A DNA stretch of 64,000 nucleotides from Nitrospira sp. (GCA_029194675.1 JARFXP010000002.1:744001-808000), one strand, 5' to 3'; shown: positions 9,091-18,389, counted from the first letter of the stretch. The notes: generated by a model from the letters alone, not told the origin. A program made the numbers and translations.

Positions 9091-10344
9091 ATGATGAGTG
9101 CCAAGGAGTTGCGGCGGATCCATGTGATTCGCCAGGTGCGGGACAAGCGGATCACACAACAGGAGGCGGGCACCATGTTGCGGCTGACGGAGCGTCAGAT
9201 CCGGCGCCTTCTTGGGCGGGTAAAGGAGGAGGGCGACCAGGGACGTGTCCATCGGGGACGGGGGAAGCCGTCGAATCGGCGCATCGCGGAGCCGGTCAAG
9301 GCGAAGATGCTGCGGCTGTATGAGACACGCTATGGAGACTTTGGGCCGACGTTGGCGGCGGAGAAGTTGACGGAGCGGCACCGACTCGAGGTCAGCGACG
9401 AGACTCTGCGGCGCTGGTTGCGGGAGCGGGGGATTGATCATTTCGCACGCCGGAAGCGACCGCATCGCGCGTGGCGTGCGCGCAAGGCGCATGTCGGGGA
9501 ACTGGTGCAACTGGATGGGTCCCATCATGATTGGTTGGAGGGGCGCGGCCCGTGGGGTGTCCTGATGGCCTACATCGACGATGCGAGCAGTCGCGTCTTT
9601 GCTCGGTTCTATGAGTACGAGGGCACGATCCCGGCGATGGACAGCTTCCAGCGCTACATTCGGCACCAGGGGATTCCGCTGGCCATCTATGCGGACAAGC
9701 ATACGACCTACCAGTCGCCAGCTGAGCCCACGGTGGCGGAGCAGCTGGCCGGGGAGGCACCCCAGAGTCAGTTCGGACGGGCACTGGATGAGCTGGGGGT
9801 TGAGCTGATCGCGGCGCACTCCCCACAGGCCAAGGGGCGGGTGGAGCGGCTGTTTAAGACGTTCCAGGATCGACTGGTCAAGGAGTTGCGCCTCGCACGG
9901 ATTGGGACCTTCGAGGCGGCGAACCGATTCCTGGAGGGCTATCTGCCGGTCTACAACCGCCGGTTCGCGGTGCGGCCGGCGCACGCAGTCAATCTGCATC
10001 GGCCGAAGCCGACGGCCCAGGTGCTGGAGCGAAGCCTGTGTATCAAGACATCCCGGTGTCTGCGGAAGGACTTCACCATTGCTCATGAAGGGCGGCTCTA
10101 TCAGGTTCACGACAATCTCCGCGCCACTCGTGTGGTGGTCGAAGAACATGTGGATGGGACGATGCGGCTCACGCACCACGGACGGGCGCTCGCCTTTCAC
10201 GCGATCGCGGCGCGACCTGTGTCGGCGGCAGCGGTCACGGCGGTGTCCCGATCGCAGCGCCCGATCAAACCGCCGGCGGATCATCCATGGCGCAAGCGAT
10301 GGCGGCAGGAACGAGGACACCACCCGGCGGCGGCCGGAACATAA
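9091..10344 (+). CDS. ISNCY-family (IS1202 group) transposase
   Basis: This 417-residue transposase has an N-terminal HTH (Q-Q-E-A-G-T-M-L-R-L-T-E-R-Q-I-R-R-L-L), a second DNA-binding region, and an rve-type catalytic core. The DDE residues are seen in L-V-Q-L-D-G-S-H-H-D, I-Y-A-D-K-H-T-T-Y and K-G-R-V-E-R-L-F-K-T. The first base of the first ATG is the last base of the inserted IS3 element; the second ATG, one codon later, is native. The native GAGAGG ribosome site (about 7798-7803) now lies 1.3 kb away on the other side of the IS3 copy, so expression of this copy is probably lost or reduced although the frame is intact. Confidence 0.88.
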   Translation: MMSAKELRRIHVIRQVRDKRITQQEAGTMLRLTERQIRRLLGRVKEEGDQGRVHRGRGKPSNRRIAEPVKAKMLRLYETRYGDFGPTLAAEKLTERHRLEVSDETLRRWLRERGIDHFARRKRPHRAWRARKAHVGELVQLDGSHHDWLEGRGPWGVLMAYIDDASSRVFARFYEYEGTIPAMDSFQRYIRHQGIPLAIYADKHTTYQSPAEPTVAEQLAGEAPQSQFGRALDELGVELIAAHSPQAKGRVERLFKTFQDRLVKELRLARIGTFEAANRFLEGYLPVYNRRFAVRPAHAVNLHRPKPTAQVLERSLCIKTSRCLRKDFTIAHEGRLYQVHDNLRATRVVVEEHVDGTMRLTHHGRALAFHAIAARPVSAAAVTAVSRSQRPIKPPADHPWRKRWRQERGHHPAAAGT

Positions 10345-10390
10345 ACCGGACATTTCTACTTTGGGAGAAAGCGGACATTTCTATTTGGGC

Positions 10391-10420
10391 TTGACAGAGT
10401 TAGTTACCCACCCATGTAAA
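10391..10420 (+). promoter_or_regulatory. Possible outward promoter formed by the IS right end, upstream of sixA
   Basis: A perfect -35 hexamer TTGACA occupies the last six bases of the IS1202-type element (10391-10396). After an 18-bp spacer made of the target duplication, TGTAAA (10415-10420) matches four of six bases of a -10 box. It points toward sixA, whose start is about 64 bp downstream. This is sequence pattern only. Confidence 0.4.
10397..10413. repeat. Right target-site duplication of the IS1202-type element
   Basis: This is an identical 17-bp copy of the sequence at 7687-7703. It starts on the base after the element's terminal CTTGACA, which fixes the right boundary of the insertion. 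Confidence 0.85.
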
Positions 10421-10483
10421 ACTTGTGTTAATTGCACAGGCTCTCTGTGTTAGGCTCGTTCGCCACCATGCAGAGGAGGTGTT

Positions 10484-11017
10484 ATGGATTGTATCCTGAT
10501 TCGTCACGGGATTGCGGTAGGGCCTGATGAGTGGGAAGGGGCGGAGGAGAATCGCCCTCTTACCGAAAAGGGAAAGAATCGCGCCAGGCAGGCTGCCGAA
10601 GGGTTGGCTGCACTTGACTGTAAGCCGACCCACCTATTCACGAGCCCCTTCGTGCGGGCTTACGATACAGCGAGGCTGGTACGCGCTGTCGTCTGTCCAA
10701 CTTTGAAGGTCGAGACACGGGAAGAGTTGGCGGTCGGAGTAAAGCCTGAGCAGCTGGTTGGATGGTTCCGCACACTCCCGTCGGATGCAGTGGTGGTATG
10801 TGTGGGGCATGAACCTCAGCTCGGTGAAGCGGTAAGCCTGTTGCTCTGTGGAAAAGCCCTTCCGAACTTTCCACTTAAGAAGGCCGGGGCCGCCTATCTT
10901 GAGGTCGCGGACGGTCTTAGACCTGGCCAGGGTCGGCTCTGCTGGCTGCTTCAGCCGACGCAGTTGCGTGCCATAGGCAAGCGAACGCATGGCAAGAAAC
11001 GGCTGGGGCAGGATTAA
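10484..11017 (+). CDS. sixA: Phosphohistidine phosphatase SixA-like
   Basis: The 177-residue protein is a short histidine-phosphatase-superfamily member. The catalytic R-H-G is at residues 7-9 (L-I-R-H-G-I-A), S-P-F-V-R-A-Y-D-T-A supplies a phosphate-binding arginine, and C-V-G-H-E-P-Q-L provides the second histidine. SixA enzymes remove phosphate from protein histidines such as HPt domains. The start ATG has a strong GAGGAGG site 5-6 bp upstream. The gene converges with the tmk-like/ppx operon, with overlapping 3' ends (11014-11017). SixA, Ppx/GppA and CHAD genes often cluster in bacteria and are linked to polyphosphate metabolism; here that neighbourhood is consistent but not proof of a shared pathway. 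Confidence 0.88.
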   Translation: MDCILIRHGIAVGPDEWEGAEENRPLTEKGKNRARQAAEGLAALDCKPTHLFTSPFVRAYDTARLVRAVVCPTLKVETREELAVGVKPEQLVGWFRTLPSDAVVVCVGHEPQLGEAVSLLLCGKALPNFPLKKAGAAYLEVADGLRPGQGRLCWLLQPTQLRAIGKRTHGKKRLGQD

Positions 11018-11736
11018 GACGGCACCGTTTCGGTACCGATCGTGGGTTTGGGGTTCTGTAACACCGGGAGAATACATCCTCGGAGCTCGTCCTGAATCTC
11101 TTCGGGAGACTTTCTCGCATCGACGACATTGAAACGAAACTCCATTGCCATCTTGTCGAATTCTTCTATCAGCAGCGATTGATATTTTTTAAAACTATCG
11201 TAGAGGTCAGCCCCGAGACGGAGGTCCATTCCGGATTCCCAGAAGTTCATTCCGGTCGTCTCGATGACTCGAAGTGCCAGGGTTTCAACATCGATCCGCA
11301 GGTAACAAACCAGGTCCGGAATCAGCGCAAACCCAAATACGTCGCGGATCCATTTGCGGTCGGCGCTCCGTACGAAGTCGCGCGCGAACGCCGTGTAGAT
11401 ATAGCGATCCGCCAAAACCACGAATCCTGATCGTAGAGCGGGAATGATCTGGTGCTCGAGGCGATCGGCAAAATCCGTCGCATAGAGCAGGCTGAGCGAC
11501 CAACGGTCGAGGATATTGCCGGCCTTCGCCATTTCGATGGTCTTGGACATGAGGTTGGAACGGGTCCAGCCGGTCGTCATCACGCCGTAACCCTGCACCT
11601 CCAGCCATTCTTGCAGCATCTCGATGTGGGTCGTTCGGCCGACTCCATCGGTTCCTTCAATGGCGATCAACTTGCCTCTCAGATCACTCGGATCTAGGTA
11701 CTTCAAACCGTCGCCAAAAAAGCGTGCGTCGGCCAT
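11014..11736 (-). CDS. Thymidylate-kinase-like protein with altered P-loop (Lys to Arg)
   Basis: The start at 11736 (M-A-D-A-R-F-F) is chosen because GAGG lies 5 bp upstream; longer frames only reach into the neighbouring gene. The 240-residue protein is a paralogue of the next gene. It has the thymidylate kinase fold with the D-R-Y-I-Y-T-A-F-A-R-D motif and an A-G-N-I-L region. Its P-loop reads E-G-T-D-G-V-G-R-T-T (about 27-36): the invariant lysine that contacts ATP phosphates is Arg (position 34). It may be weakly active, inactive or a regulatory partner. It overlaps the upstream paralogue by 53 bp and is last in the ppx operon. Confidence 0.82.
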   Translation of the reverse strand: MADARFFGDGLKYLDPSDLRGKLIAIEGTDGVGRTTHIEMLQEWLEVQGYGVMTTGWTRSNLMSKTIEMAKAGNILDRWSLSLLYATDFADRLEHQIIPALRSGFVVLADRYIYTAFARDFVRSADRKWIRDVFGFALIPDLVCYLRIDVETLALRVIETTGMNFWESGMDLRLGADLYDSFKKYQSLLIEEFDKMAMEFRFNVVDARKSPEEIQDELRGCILPVLQNPKPTIGTETVPS

Positions 11737-12433
11737 AGGTGCCTCGTCTTGGTTTATAGCCACGGAGCGCTTCTTCCACCAGCGCCCGCATGTGTTCCTG
11801 CTGGGTCTCGATGTCTTGGGTCGCATCCATCGTCAACAGCCCATATTCATCGACGATCTTGTCGTATTCGGCGAGAATCCGTGATTGAAAGAGTCGGAAG
11901 CTTTCTGTGATGTCCGGGCTCAGATCCATGTCCATGCCGGCTTCATAGTACTTGAAGTGGCCACGAGTTCCTCGCGAGAGCCGAGAGATGGCGATTTCGA
12001 TGGGGACTTTGAAATAAAACGCCATATCGGGCTTGATCGCAAATGCGTAAAGTTTCCGTACCCACTCGTTCGCCACGCCCCGTACCACATCGCGCGCAAA
12101 CGCCGTATACATATATCGATCGGCCAGGACAAGCATGCCTGCCTTCAGGGGAGGGAGAATCTGATGATAGAGCCGACTGGCAAAGTCCGTGGCATGCAGC
12201 AAGCTGAACGTCGTCGGGGTGAGGCTCTTCGATTTTTTTCCTCGTTTGGTGGTTTCCTTCACGAGTGCCGAGGAATTCCATTCGGTAAAGAATACCTTGT
12301 ACCCCTTGGACTCGAGCCACTTATGCAGTAGTTGCAGTTGAGTGCTTTTGCCTGACCCGTCGATGCCTTCGACGATGATCAACTTCCCTGGGTAAGGGTG
12401 ACAGGCTGTCTTGAGTAGGTGAGGTTCAGTCAT
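11684..12433 (-). CDS. Thymidylate-kinase-like protein with canonical P-loop
   Basis: The start is the ATG at 12433 (M-T-E-P-H-L-L), whose ATGA overlaps the ppx stop by 4 bp, a sign of translational coupling. The 249-residue protein has a canonical P-loop E-G-I-D-G-S-G-K-S-T (22-31), the D-R-Y-M-Y-T-A-F-A-R-D motif and a P-D-M-A-F-Y-F-K-V segment that corresponds to the P-D-x-x-x-x-L-x-V motif of dTMP kinases. It is about 35-40 residues longer than typical Tmk. Basic K-R-G-K-K-S-K and R-R-G-T-Y-G-R-R stretches are present. Substrate is uncertain: dTMP kinase is the family activity, but its coupling to ppx suggests a different nucleotide or polyphosphate role. Confidence 0.8.
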   Translation of the reverse strand: MTEPHLLKTACHPYPGKLIIVEGIDGSGKSTQLQLLHKWLESKGYKVFFTEWNSSALVKETTKRGKKSKSLTPTTFSLLHATDFASRLYHQILPPLKAGMLVLADRYMYTAFARDVVRGVANEWVRKLYAFAIKPDMAFYFKVPIEIAISRLSRGTRGHFKYYEAGMDMDLSPDITESFRLFQSRILAEYDKIVDEYGLLTMDATQDIETQQEHMRALVEEALRGYKPRRGTYGRRTLFWRRFEVPRSE

Positions 12434-13980
12434 GAGTGATCCGTTTTCAGTAGTCCGGAGAACTGGACACGTCGACGGAAGACCTGCTCGAACAGGTCGG
12501 CTCTGGTCTTCGCGGCCCATAATTCCATTTCAGCGTCCGCTGTCAAATGAACTTCAATTGTAATCTGTTTCCCGAATTTGACACTCAATGCCTGAACAAG
12601 CGAGAAATGCGTCCGATCGAGCCCGTCGGCGATCCGTAGCAGCGAGGCAAGGATCTTGACCACACGTTGCAAGCGGGGTGTCAGACAGGCGAATGCTTCG
12701 TGCTTCGACGACGGCAAAGCCCGCCGGTGGTAGCGGGCGATGTTGGCGACCACATCGATTTCCTCAGCCGCCAATCCACCCAAGTCACTATGTTTGATGA
12801 GATAATACGCGTGTTTGTGATGTTGTCTCGGATTGATGAGATATCCGACATCGTGCAGAATGGCTGCGTACTCCAGCCAGGTGCGCTCTTGCTGTCCCAA
12901 GCGATGTTCTCGCTTGGTTTGATCGAACAGACTCAGTGCCAAGTCGGCCACATGCAGTGAATGAGCCTCCGGTGCCTGGCAGCGCCGGGCAAGGCCGACC
13001 ACGTTTCGACGACGAACGTCGGGAATATCACGTTCAGCTTTCAGCCCCTCTCGGTGCCGTACGATAAAATCATAGATGACACCCTCTCGAATAGCCTTGT
13101 CGCAGAGCGTGATCTCGTTGAGGCCGGACAGCTCCAGCAGACATCTGAGGACCACGGCGGTCGGCAACAGCGTATCGACCCGCTTGGGGTCTAGACCGGG
13201 AATCGCCAAACGAGCCTTGACCGATGACTTCGCCAATTCCGCTTCGAGAGAGCGGATATCCTTCAGGAGAATCGTCGCGAGATTATGCTGTGGCAACGGT
13301 CGTCCGGTTTGACGGAGATGGATGACTTCACCGACATTCCCGGCCATACCGGAGGTGGCGACCAATGACTGAAACTTCTTCATCTTGAATGATCCGAGCG
13401 CATCGCGCAGATGGGCGAGCACGGCATTGTCCAGGGCATGCATCATCGACTCAGACGGCGGAGTTTTGGGAAGGAATTGCTCAGCTAAACGGATCGCTCC
13501 AAGTTTGAGACTCTGGCCGTGAATCAAACCTTCTCGATTCCCCACGATCAATTCCACGGAGCCGCCCCCGATGTCGACTACCAATGTCGGTCCGTCCGGG
13601 AGGGCGATGCTGTGCTTGACGCCCAAGAAAATCAGTCGGGCTTCCTCTGTCCCGCTGATTACCCGCACCCTCAGGCCCATGTGCTCCATGATCAAGGCGA
13701 CGAAATCACCGCCGTTTTGGGCTTCGCGCACGGCACTGGTCGCGACTGCGACGATACGGTCGAACCCTTTGTTGCGGGCGAGCGTGACCAACGTCTTGAG
13801 GACTTCCAATGCACGGGTCATAGACTCTTCCGAGAGCCGCCTGGTCGCGAACACTCCGTTGCCCAAGCGCGTGATGTCCTTAAAACGGTCCAGTATCTTG
13901 AAACCGGCGTCGGGGAGAACTTCAGCCAGCACCATATGAATGGAGTTCGTCCCGATGTCGATGACGGCGAGCTTAGACAC
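12430..13980 (-). CDS. ppx: Exopolyphosphatase / guanosine pentaphosphatase (Ppx/GppA) with HD domain
   Basis: The 516-residue protein starts with the ASKHA phosphate motif A-V-I-D-I-G-T-N-S-I-H-M (5-16) and contains V-V-D-I-G-G-G-S-V-E-L-I (about 138-149), both typical of Ppx/GppA. The C-terminal part has an HD-like domain with A-A-I-L-H-D-V-G-Y-L-I and later H-S-D-L-G-G. This is the long, E. coli-like architecture. It hydrolyses polyphosphate from chain ends and/or pppGpp in the cytoplasm. It is the first gene of a three-gene minus-strand operon with two Tmk-like kinases, coupled by a 4-bp stop/start overlap. The 122 bp upstream, up to the OmpA-like gene, hold its likely promoter. Confidence 0.9.
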   Translation of the reverse strand: MSKLAVIDIGTNSIHMVLAEVLPDAGFKILDRFKDITRLGNGVFATRRLSEESMTRALEVLKTLVTLARNKGFDRIVAVATSAVREAQNGGDFVALIMEHMGLRVRVISGTEEARLIFLGVKHSIALPDGPTLVVDIGGGSVELIVGNREGLIHGQSLKLGAIRLAEQFLPKTPPSESMMHALDNAVLAHLRDALGSFKMKKFQSLVATSGMAGNVGEVIHLRQTGRPLPQHNLATILLKDIRSLEAELAKSSVKARLAIPGLDPKRVDTLLPTAVVLRCLLELSGLNEITLCDKAIREGVIYDFIVRHREGLKAERDIPDVRRRNVVGLARRCQAPEAHSLHVADLALSLFDQTKREHRLGQQERTWLEYAAILHDVGYLINPRQHHKHAYYLIKHSDLGGLAAEEIDVVANIARYHRRALPSSKHEAFACLTPRLQRVVKILASLLRIADGLDRTHFSLVQALSVKFGKQITIEVHLTADAEMELWAAKTRADLFEQVFRRRVQFSGLLKTDHS

Positions 13981-14102
13981 AGAAGTTCCCTACGATTGGA
14001 GAATCGACGGACCTTAATGAAAGAGCGGGCAGCCTGTCAACAATCAAAGTGTAAACTGTACGGTACATGCACATGACAGCTGGGGCGCATGGCGGAGAAT
14101 GA

Positions 14103-14675
14103 TTATTTGACGACGAAGTGGACGCTCCGGTTTCGCTGTCTGCATTCGCTGGTATACTCAAAACACAGCGGGCGATCCTTCCCGTAACTGGTTGTCTGGA
14201 CATCGATGGAGAGCCCCAGTTCCTGAAGGTAGGCTTTCACATTGCTGGCTCGACGCTCGCCCAACACGAGATTGTACGTTGATGTGCCGAATTCATCGCC
14301 GCGCCCTTCCAGGAGCAGGCCTGCCACCCGGTCTTGTTGCAGTTGCTTGGCATCGGCCTCCAAGACGCGCATCGCATCCATCTGGATGGTGACCTGGTCA
14401 AAATCAAACAGGACGTCGCCCAATGTCTCATCGGAGAGGCCGGTGGCGTTTCGAGACAAGAGCTCTGATTGCATGCCCAGGCTTGTTCGCGAGTCGGTCA
14501 GTTGGCCGTCGTCAGGAGGGATCTCCTTAATCGCGGGTTCCTTGATCAGTTCTGCTTGTGCCGACTCCTCTTGACCAGATTCCGATCCCCACCACCCTGT
14601 TATTGCGCAGCCCTGTAGGAGGAGAAGGGTGAAGACGAATAGGCTCGACGCCATGATACCGCGCACCTGTCTCAT
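14103..14675 (-). CDS. OmpA-family lipoprotein (Pal-like)
   Basis: The 190-residue protein has a lipoprotein signal peptide ending in L-L-L-Q-G-C (cysteine at about 23). A variable linker follows, and then an OmpA/Pal peptidoglycan-binding domain over the last 110 residues. Domain markers are D-V-L-F-D-F-D-Q-V-T-I at its start, L-L-L-E-G-R-G-D-E-F-G-T, and N-L-V-L-G-E-R-R-A-S-N-V, where the D and R residues contact diaminopimelate. It ends in Y-T-S-E-C-R-Q-R-N-R-S-V-H-F. The family anchors the outer membrane to the cell wall. No TolB or YbgF gene is adjacent, so it is not clearly the Tol-Pal Pal itself. Confidence 0.85.
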   Translation of the reverse strand: MRQVRGIMASSLFVFTLLLLQGCAITGWWGSESGQEESAQAELIKEPAIKEIPPDDGQLTDSRTSLGMQSELLSRNATGLSDETLGDVLFDFDQVTIQMDAMRVLEADAKQLQQDRVAGLLLEGRGDEFGTSTYNLVLGERRASNVKAYLQELGLSIDVQTTSYGKDRPLCFEYTSECRQRNRSVHFVVK

Positions 14676-14708
14676 AGATGCTCCTCCGAGTGAAGGACGA
14701 GCCGATCG

Positions 14709-17700
14709 TTATCGAGGAAGCGTCATCGCTGCTTCATAGATCGGCCGAGTATCTGTGATCGGTTCCCATGTTAAGACTGCCAACGAATCCTCCACGTATT
14801 TCGGCACGCGCATGCCGTTTAACACGCAGGTGACTCCAGGCGTACTCGTGAGAAGCCACAACATTTTTTGTGACAGCGAAGCGGTGCGGTGTGAAGTCGG
14901 CACGAGCGGGTCGATCGTTCGCGCAACCTGTTCGGTCTGGGCTTGACTCATCAGAGTGGCTTCGCGCCGGAACCCCCGCAGCAAAGTCAGCAGCTCCGGA
15001 ATGTAGCGTTGACGCCAGCGTTCCCACTGTTCGGCCACGTCTCCGGAAAGCTGGTGCGAGAGCAACTGTAAGACTTGGTTGATGTGTGGGGCGATCATCT
15101 GATGCTCAATTTGTTCCCAATGTTCGATCCCCTGTATCTGCTGATGAATACGGCGCAGTTCGGCAGACCAATTGAAGTAATCGGCCGGGGCCGTCCCTGT
15201 TCCGGAGACTGGAATAGTCGGCGAGAGGGAAGTACGGTACTCCTGTTCGAGTGCGCCGACCTTGCTCAGCTGTTGATCGACGTCGAGAGGCGGGTCTTCG
15301 AGCGGGAGATCCGCCAGTCGCAGCATCCTGTTGTGAGACAACATAGCATTCAATGGTCGATTCACCAAGATGGCGATGTTTTTCTGGCGTGCGTACTCGA
15401 GGACGGTGTGAGAGCTGGACCGTCCAGTATTGACGGTAACGACGGCTCCGGATTCGAAGAGATTCATCGGGCATTGAAGGACCTGAAAGTGATGAGTAGA
15501 AGCTCCTGCAGATTTGGCGGCGGCTTCGGCCGCTTGGATCATCAGCGACAGAGAGGTGGCGTCCGGATTGTCGGCAGGAGACGTGGCCGTGTTGGATGAT
15601 ACCCCGTAATATTGGAGTCGCCCCGCCTTGATTTGCGTTTCGAAGTAGACGAACGCCCGCTCGATCCGGGCATAGAAATCGGCACGAAGTTTCTCCAGGT
15701 TTTCGCCTCCACGATGCGCCGCCGCTGAAAAGAAATATTCGGGATTGTGCAACAGGCAGATATCGAGCGTGGCAAGTCCCAGCCGATCCAAGGACAGCGC
15801 CAGCTGGTCCGCCAAGAATTCCGGATGAATGCAATGCCAAATACCGTCCCCATACTTCACCAGTTCGGGGTAGGGACGGCCGGACCGTTCTTTGGCTTCG
15901 GCAAGCTTGAGATTCTGCCCCTGGATATACCCGATTTTGGAGACGACGATGATTTCGTCACGGCGAACCTCACCCGAAGCAACAAGCTCGGCCAGCACAG
16001 ACCCCACCAACCGTTCGCTGTCGCCGTCGGTGTAATTCGTCGAGGTGTCGATCAGATTACAAGACGATCGCAACGCCATTTTCAACGCTTCGCGGTGTTG
16101 AGAATTCTGCATATCAACGCGATATGTTCCGAACCCTAACCTGGTCGTGGTCAAACCGGTTGCACCGAGCACTGTCAAGCCGTTTGCCAAGCCTGCCTCG
16201 TCTGCCCGTGCCATCACCCGAGACGCATAGGTCGCCGTACCCTGGGCCGTTGCGCTTCCTGAGAGACTGGCGCCCTGCAGCAGTCTTGGTTCGGCTCCTC
16301 GATCCGCCGATGCAGTCTGGTCGGCCTGCAACGCCTCTTCGACGGAACGAGGATCGGTGATCGGTTGCCGGCAGGTATAATTCCGACAGATGTAGAGTGT
16401 TGGTTGTCCAGAAATGGTCGGCCTATCTCGCAAGAGTGGAAGGGAAGTTGGTTGCCCCGGAGAACCAGTCGCCACGATGCGGTTGGGAAGGTAGCAGTGC
16501 GCCACCGCTTCACGGAGGGCGCGAACATTGTCCTGCGACTCATCACCCACGAGGGCCAGTTCCACCGGTCCTTGGGTCAGAAAATCCACCACGGCCAGAC
16601 TCTTGGCGAACGCGCGAGGGTAACGGGCTATTTGCCGACCATAGGCGCGTACAGCAGCAGCCGCGGCGCGGCGCCAATCTTCGCGATCAAAGTGGAAAGA
16701 CAGTCGGGCCAGTGCTGAAGCGGCGACGGCATTGGCGCTGGGCGTGGCTCCATCCATGCCTTCCCGGTGTCGGAGAATGAGGGATTCATGATGACTCGCT
16801 GTCGTGAAAAACCCGCCCTGTTCCTGATCCATAAAGTCGCTGATCAGGTACTCCGCCAGCCGTCCAGCCGCCTGGAGGTACGATTCAGCGGAACCAGCTT
16901 CATAGAGGTCCAGCAATCCCTCTGTGAGGTACGCATAGTCTTCAAGATAGGCGTCGAGATGGGCACGATCGCCGCGTGATGTGCGCAGCAATCGGCCGTC
17001 CGGCTTGGCGTGACTGCGCAGCAGAAAATCGGCCGTCCGTTGAGCGCTCTCGAGATACCCGGCCTGTCCAAAGACTCGGGCTGCCTCGGCCATGGCCGAC
17101 AGCATCATACCGTTCCATGCGGTGATCACCTTGTCGTCCAGTCCGGGGGGGACGCGATGTCGGCGTGCTTCGTACAACAGGGGCTTCGCACGGGATGCGA
17201 GCTCCATCAACTCGTCCCTCGTCAGATTCAGCTGTTTGGCTATATCTTCGAGCGGTCGCAGTCGATTGGGAATGTTCGTGTGTTCCCAATTGCCTGATTC
17301 CGTGATGTCGTAGAGCGCACAAAATCGCCGTGTGTCTTCGTCGTTCTTGAGTACGTCTTGCACTTCGGTCGGCGTCCAAACAAAGAACTTTCCTTCGATA
17401 CCTTCAGAGTCGGCATCCGTCGATGAGTAGAAGCCGCCTTCCGGCCCTGTCATTTCCCGGCGCACATAGTCAATCACCTCGGTGGCCACCTGGCGATAGA
17501 GAGGCTTCTTGGTGACTTGATAGGCCTCGACATACACGCGTGCCAGAAGCGCGTTGTCATAGAGCATTTTTTCAAAATGCGGCACCAGCCATCGGGCATC
17601 GGTCGAATAGCGCGCAAAACCACCGCCGATGTGGTCGTAGATTCCCCCGGCCGCCATCATGTCGAGGGTTTTGGTCACCATCGTGAGCGTGTGGGGCTTG

Positions 17701-18389
17701 CCCGAGCGTCGGTGGCTCCGGAGTAAGAACGACAATCCCATGGCCGGGGGAAACTTGGGTGCTGTTCCGAATCCACCATGGGTTTCATCGAACTCGTCCT
17801 TGAACTGGCTGACGGCTTCGTCGAGCACAGATTCGCTGATGGAGATGGGGGAGGGGAGTTGTTTCAAGCCTTGCAACTGAGCCGTCAGCTCTTTGGCCTG
17901 CTCCCGGACTTCCGATGGACGTGTGTCCCAATAGTCCGCAATCTTTCTTAGGATATTGCCGAAGCCAGGCCGTCCCCACCGATCTTCAGGAGGAAAATAC
18001 GTGCCTGCGAAAAACGGCTCTTGAGCGGGCGTCAGAAACACCGTCATGGGCCAACCGCCTTGACCCTGATTCATGGTGACCGTGGCGGCCATGTAAATCT
18101 CATCGAGATCGGGCCGTTCCTCCCGGTCTACCTTAATGCAGATAAACCACCGATTCATGAGTCCCGCAATCGCCTCGTTCTCAAAAGACTCGCGTTCCAT
18201 GACGTGGCACCAGTGGCAGGCGGAGTAGCCGATTGAGAGCAAGATGGGACGATTCTTCGTCTTCGCCAGTTGCAGTGCTTCCGGCCCCCAGGGGTACCAG
18301 TCTACGGGGTTGTAAGCATGTTGCAGCAGGTAGGGACTGGTTTCATGAATGAGTCGATTGGGAGTACGTGTCTCAGGAGCGGATGACAT
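14709..18389 (-). CDS. DUF255/YyaL thioredoxin-like protein fused to an aldo/keto reductase
   Basis: This 1226-residue protein joins two families. Residues 1-about 700 are a complete YyaL/SPATA20 protein: a thioredoxin-like N-terminus with N-P-V-D-W-Y-P-W-G and S-A-C-H-W-C-H-V-M (Cys58, Cys61), then an (alpha/alpha)6-barrel-like region ([13 protein letters not shown]). Residues from about 725 are an aldo/keto reductase: [23 protein letters not shown] and a later W-H-C-I-H-P-E, giving the D-Y-K-H tetrad. Neither half is truncated. YyaL-type proteins have unclear function; AKRs reduce carbonyls with NADPH. The OmpA-like lipoprotein gene lies just downstream on the same strand. Confidence 0.85.
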   Translation of the reverse strand: MSSAPETRTPNRLIHETSPYLLQHAYNPVDWYPWGPEALQLAKTKNRPILLSIGYSACHWCHVMERESFENEAIAGLMNRWFICIKVDREERPDLDEIYMAATVTMNQGQGGWPMTVFLTPAQEPFFAGTYFPPEDRWGRPGFGNILRKIADYWDTRPSEVREQAKELTAQLQGLKQLPSPISISESVLDEAVSQFKDEFDETHGGFGTAPKFPPAMGLSFLLRSHRRSGKPHTLTMVTKTLDMMAAGGIYDHIGGGFARYSTDARWLVPHFEKMLYDNALLARVYVEAYQVTKKPLYRQVATEVIDYVRREMTGPEGGFYSSTDADSEGIEGKFFVWTPTEVQDVLKNDEDTRRFCALYDITESGNWEHTNIPNRLRPLEDIAKQLNLTRDELMELASRAKPLLYEARRHRVPPGLDDKVITAWNGMMLSAMAEAARVFGQAGYLESAQRTADFLLRSHAKPDGRLLRTSRGDRAHLDAYLEDYAYLTEGLLDLYEAGSAESYLQAAGRLAEYLISDFMDQEQGGFFTTASHHESLILRHREGMDGATPSANAVAASALARLSFHFDREDWRRAAAAAVRAYGRQIARYPRAFAKSLAVVDFLTQGPVELALVGDESQDNVRALREAVAHCYLPNRIVATGSPGQPTSLPLLRDRPTISGQPTLYICRNYTCRQPITDPRSVEEALQADQTASADRGAEPRLLQGASLSGSATAQGTATYASRVMARADEAGLANGLTVLGATGLTTTRLGFGTYRVDMQNSQHREALKMALRSSCNLIDTSTNYTDGDSERLVGSVLAELVASGEVRRDEIIVVSKIGYIQGQNLKLAEAKERSGRPYPELVKYGDGIWHCIHPEFLADQLALSLDRLGLATLDICLLHNPEYFFSAAAHRGGENLEKLRADFYARIERAFVYFETQIKAGRLQYYGVSSNTATSPADNPDATSLSLMIQAAEAAAKSAGASTHHFQVLQCPMNLFESGAVVTVNTGRSSSHTVLEYARQKNIAILVNRPLNAMLSHNRMLRLADLPLEDPPLDVDQQLSKVGALEQEYRTSLSPTIPVSGTGTAPADYFNWSAELRRIHQQIQGIEHWEQIEHQMIAPHINQVLQLLSHQLSGDVAEQWERWRQRYIPELLTLLRGFRREATLMSQAQTEQVARTIDPLVPTSHRTASLSQKMLWLLTSTPGVTCVLNGMRVPKYVEDSLAVLTWEPITDTRPIYEAAMTLPR

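Larger units (their letters stand above)
7817..9091 (-). mobile_element. IS3-family insertion sequence, copy 1 (intact)
   Basis: The 1275-bp element has terminal inverted repeats of about 27 bp. The outer ends begin TGACCTGG and TGTGCTAG, and the inner nine bases GTGGACGCC are identical (about 19 of 27 positions match). It is flanked by TGA (or TGATGA, ambiguous because the target is a short repeat), consistent with the 3-4 bp duplication of the family. It carries orfA and orfB on the minus strand with an A7G slippery site at 8761-8768. A nearly identical second copy lies at 27658-28933 in the same orientation. Confidence 0.9.
7704..10396. mobile_element. IS1202/ISNCY-type insertion sequence, interrupted by an IS3 element
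   Basis: The two ends are related inverted sequences. The left end starts TGTAATCCC and the right end, read in reverse, starts TGTCAAGCCC. Each end then contains two copies of a motif like CCAAAGTAGAAATGTCC (left at about 7713-7752, right at about 10341-10386). A 17-bp target duplication flanks it. The single transposase gene lies near the right end. The element is split by an IS3-family insertion at 7817-9091, inserted at the transposase start codon. Without that insertion the element would be about 1.4 kb. It separates the EPS operon from sixA. Confidence 0.85.

Noticed and set aside
8953..10353. A 466-codon minus-strand open frame opposite the ISNCY transposase
   Set aside because: It is the antisense shadow of a clear DDE transposase, with Arg/Pro-rich composition and no motif.
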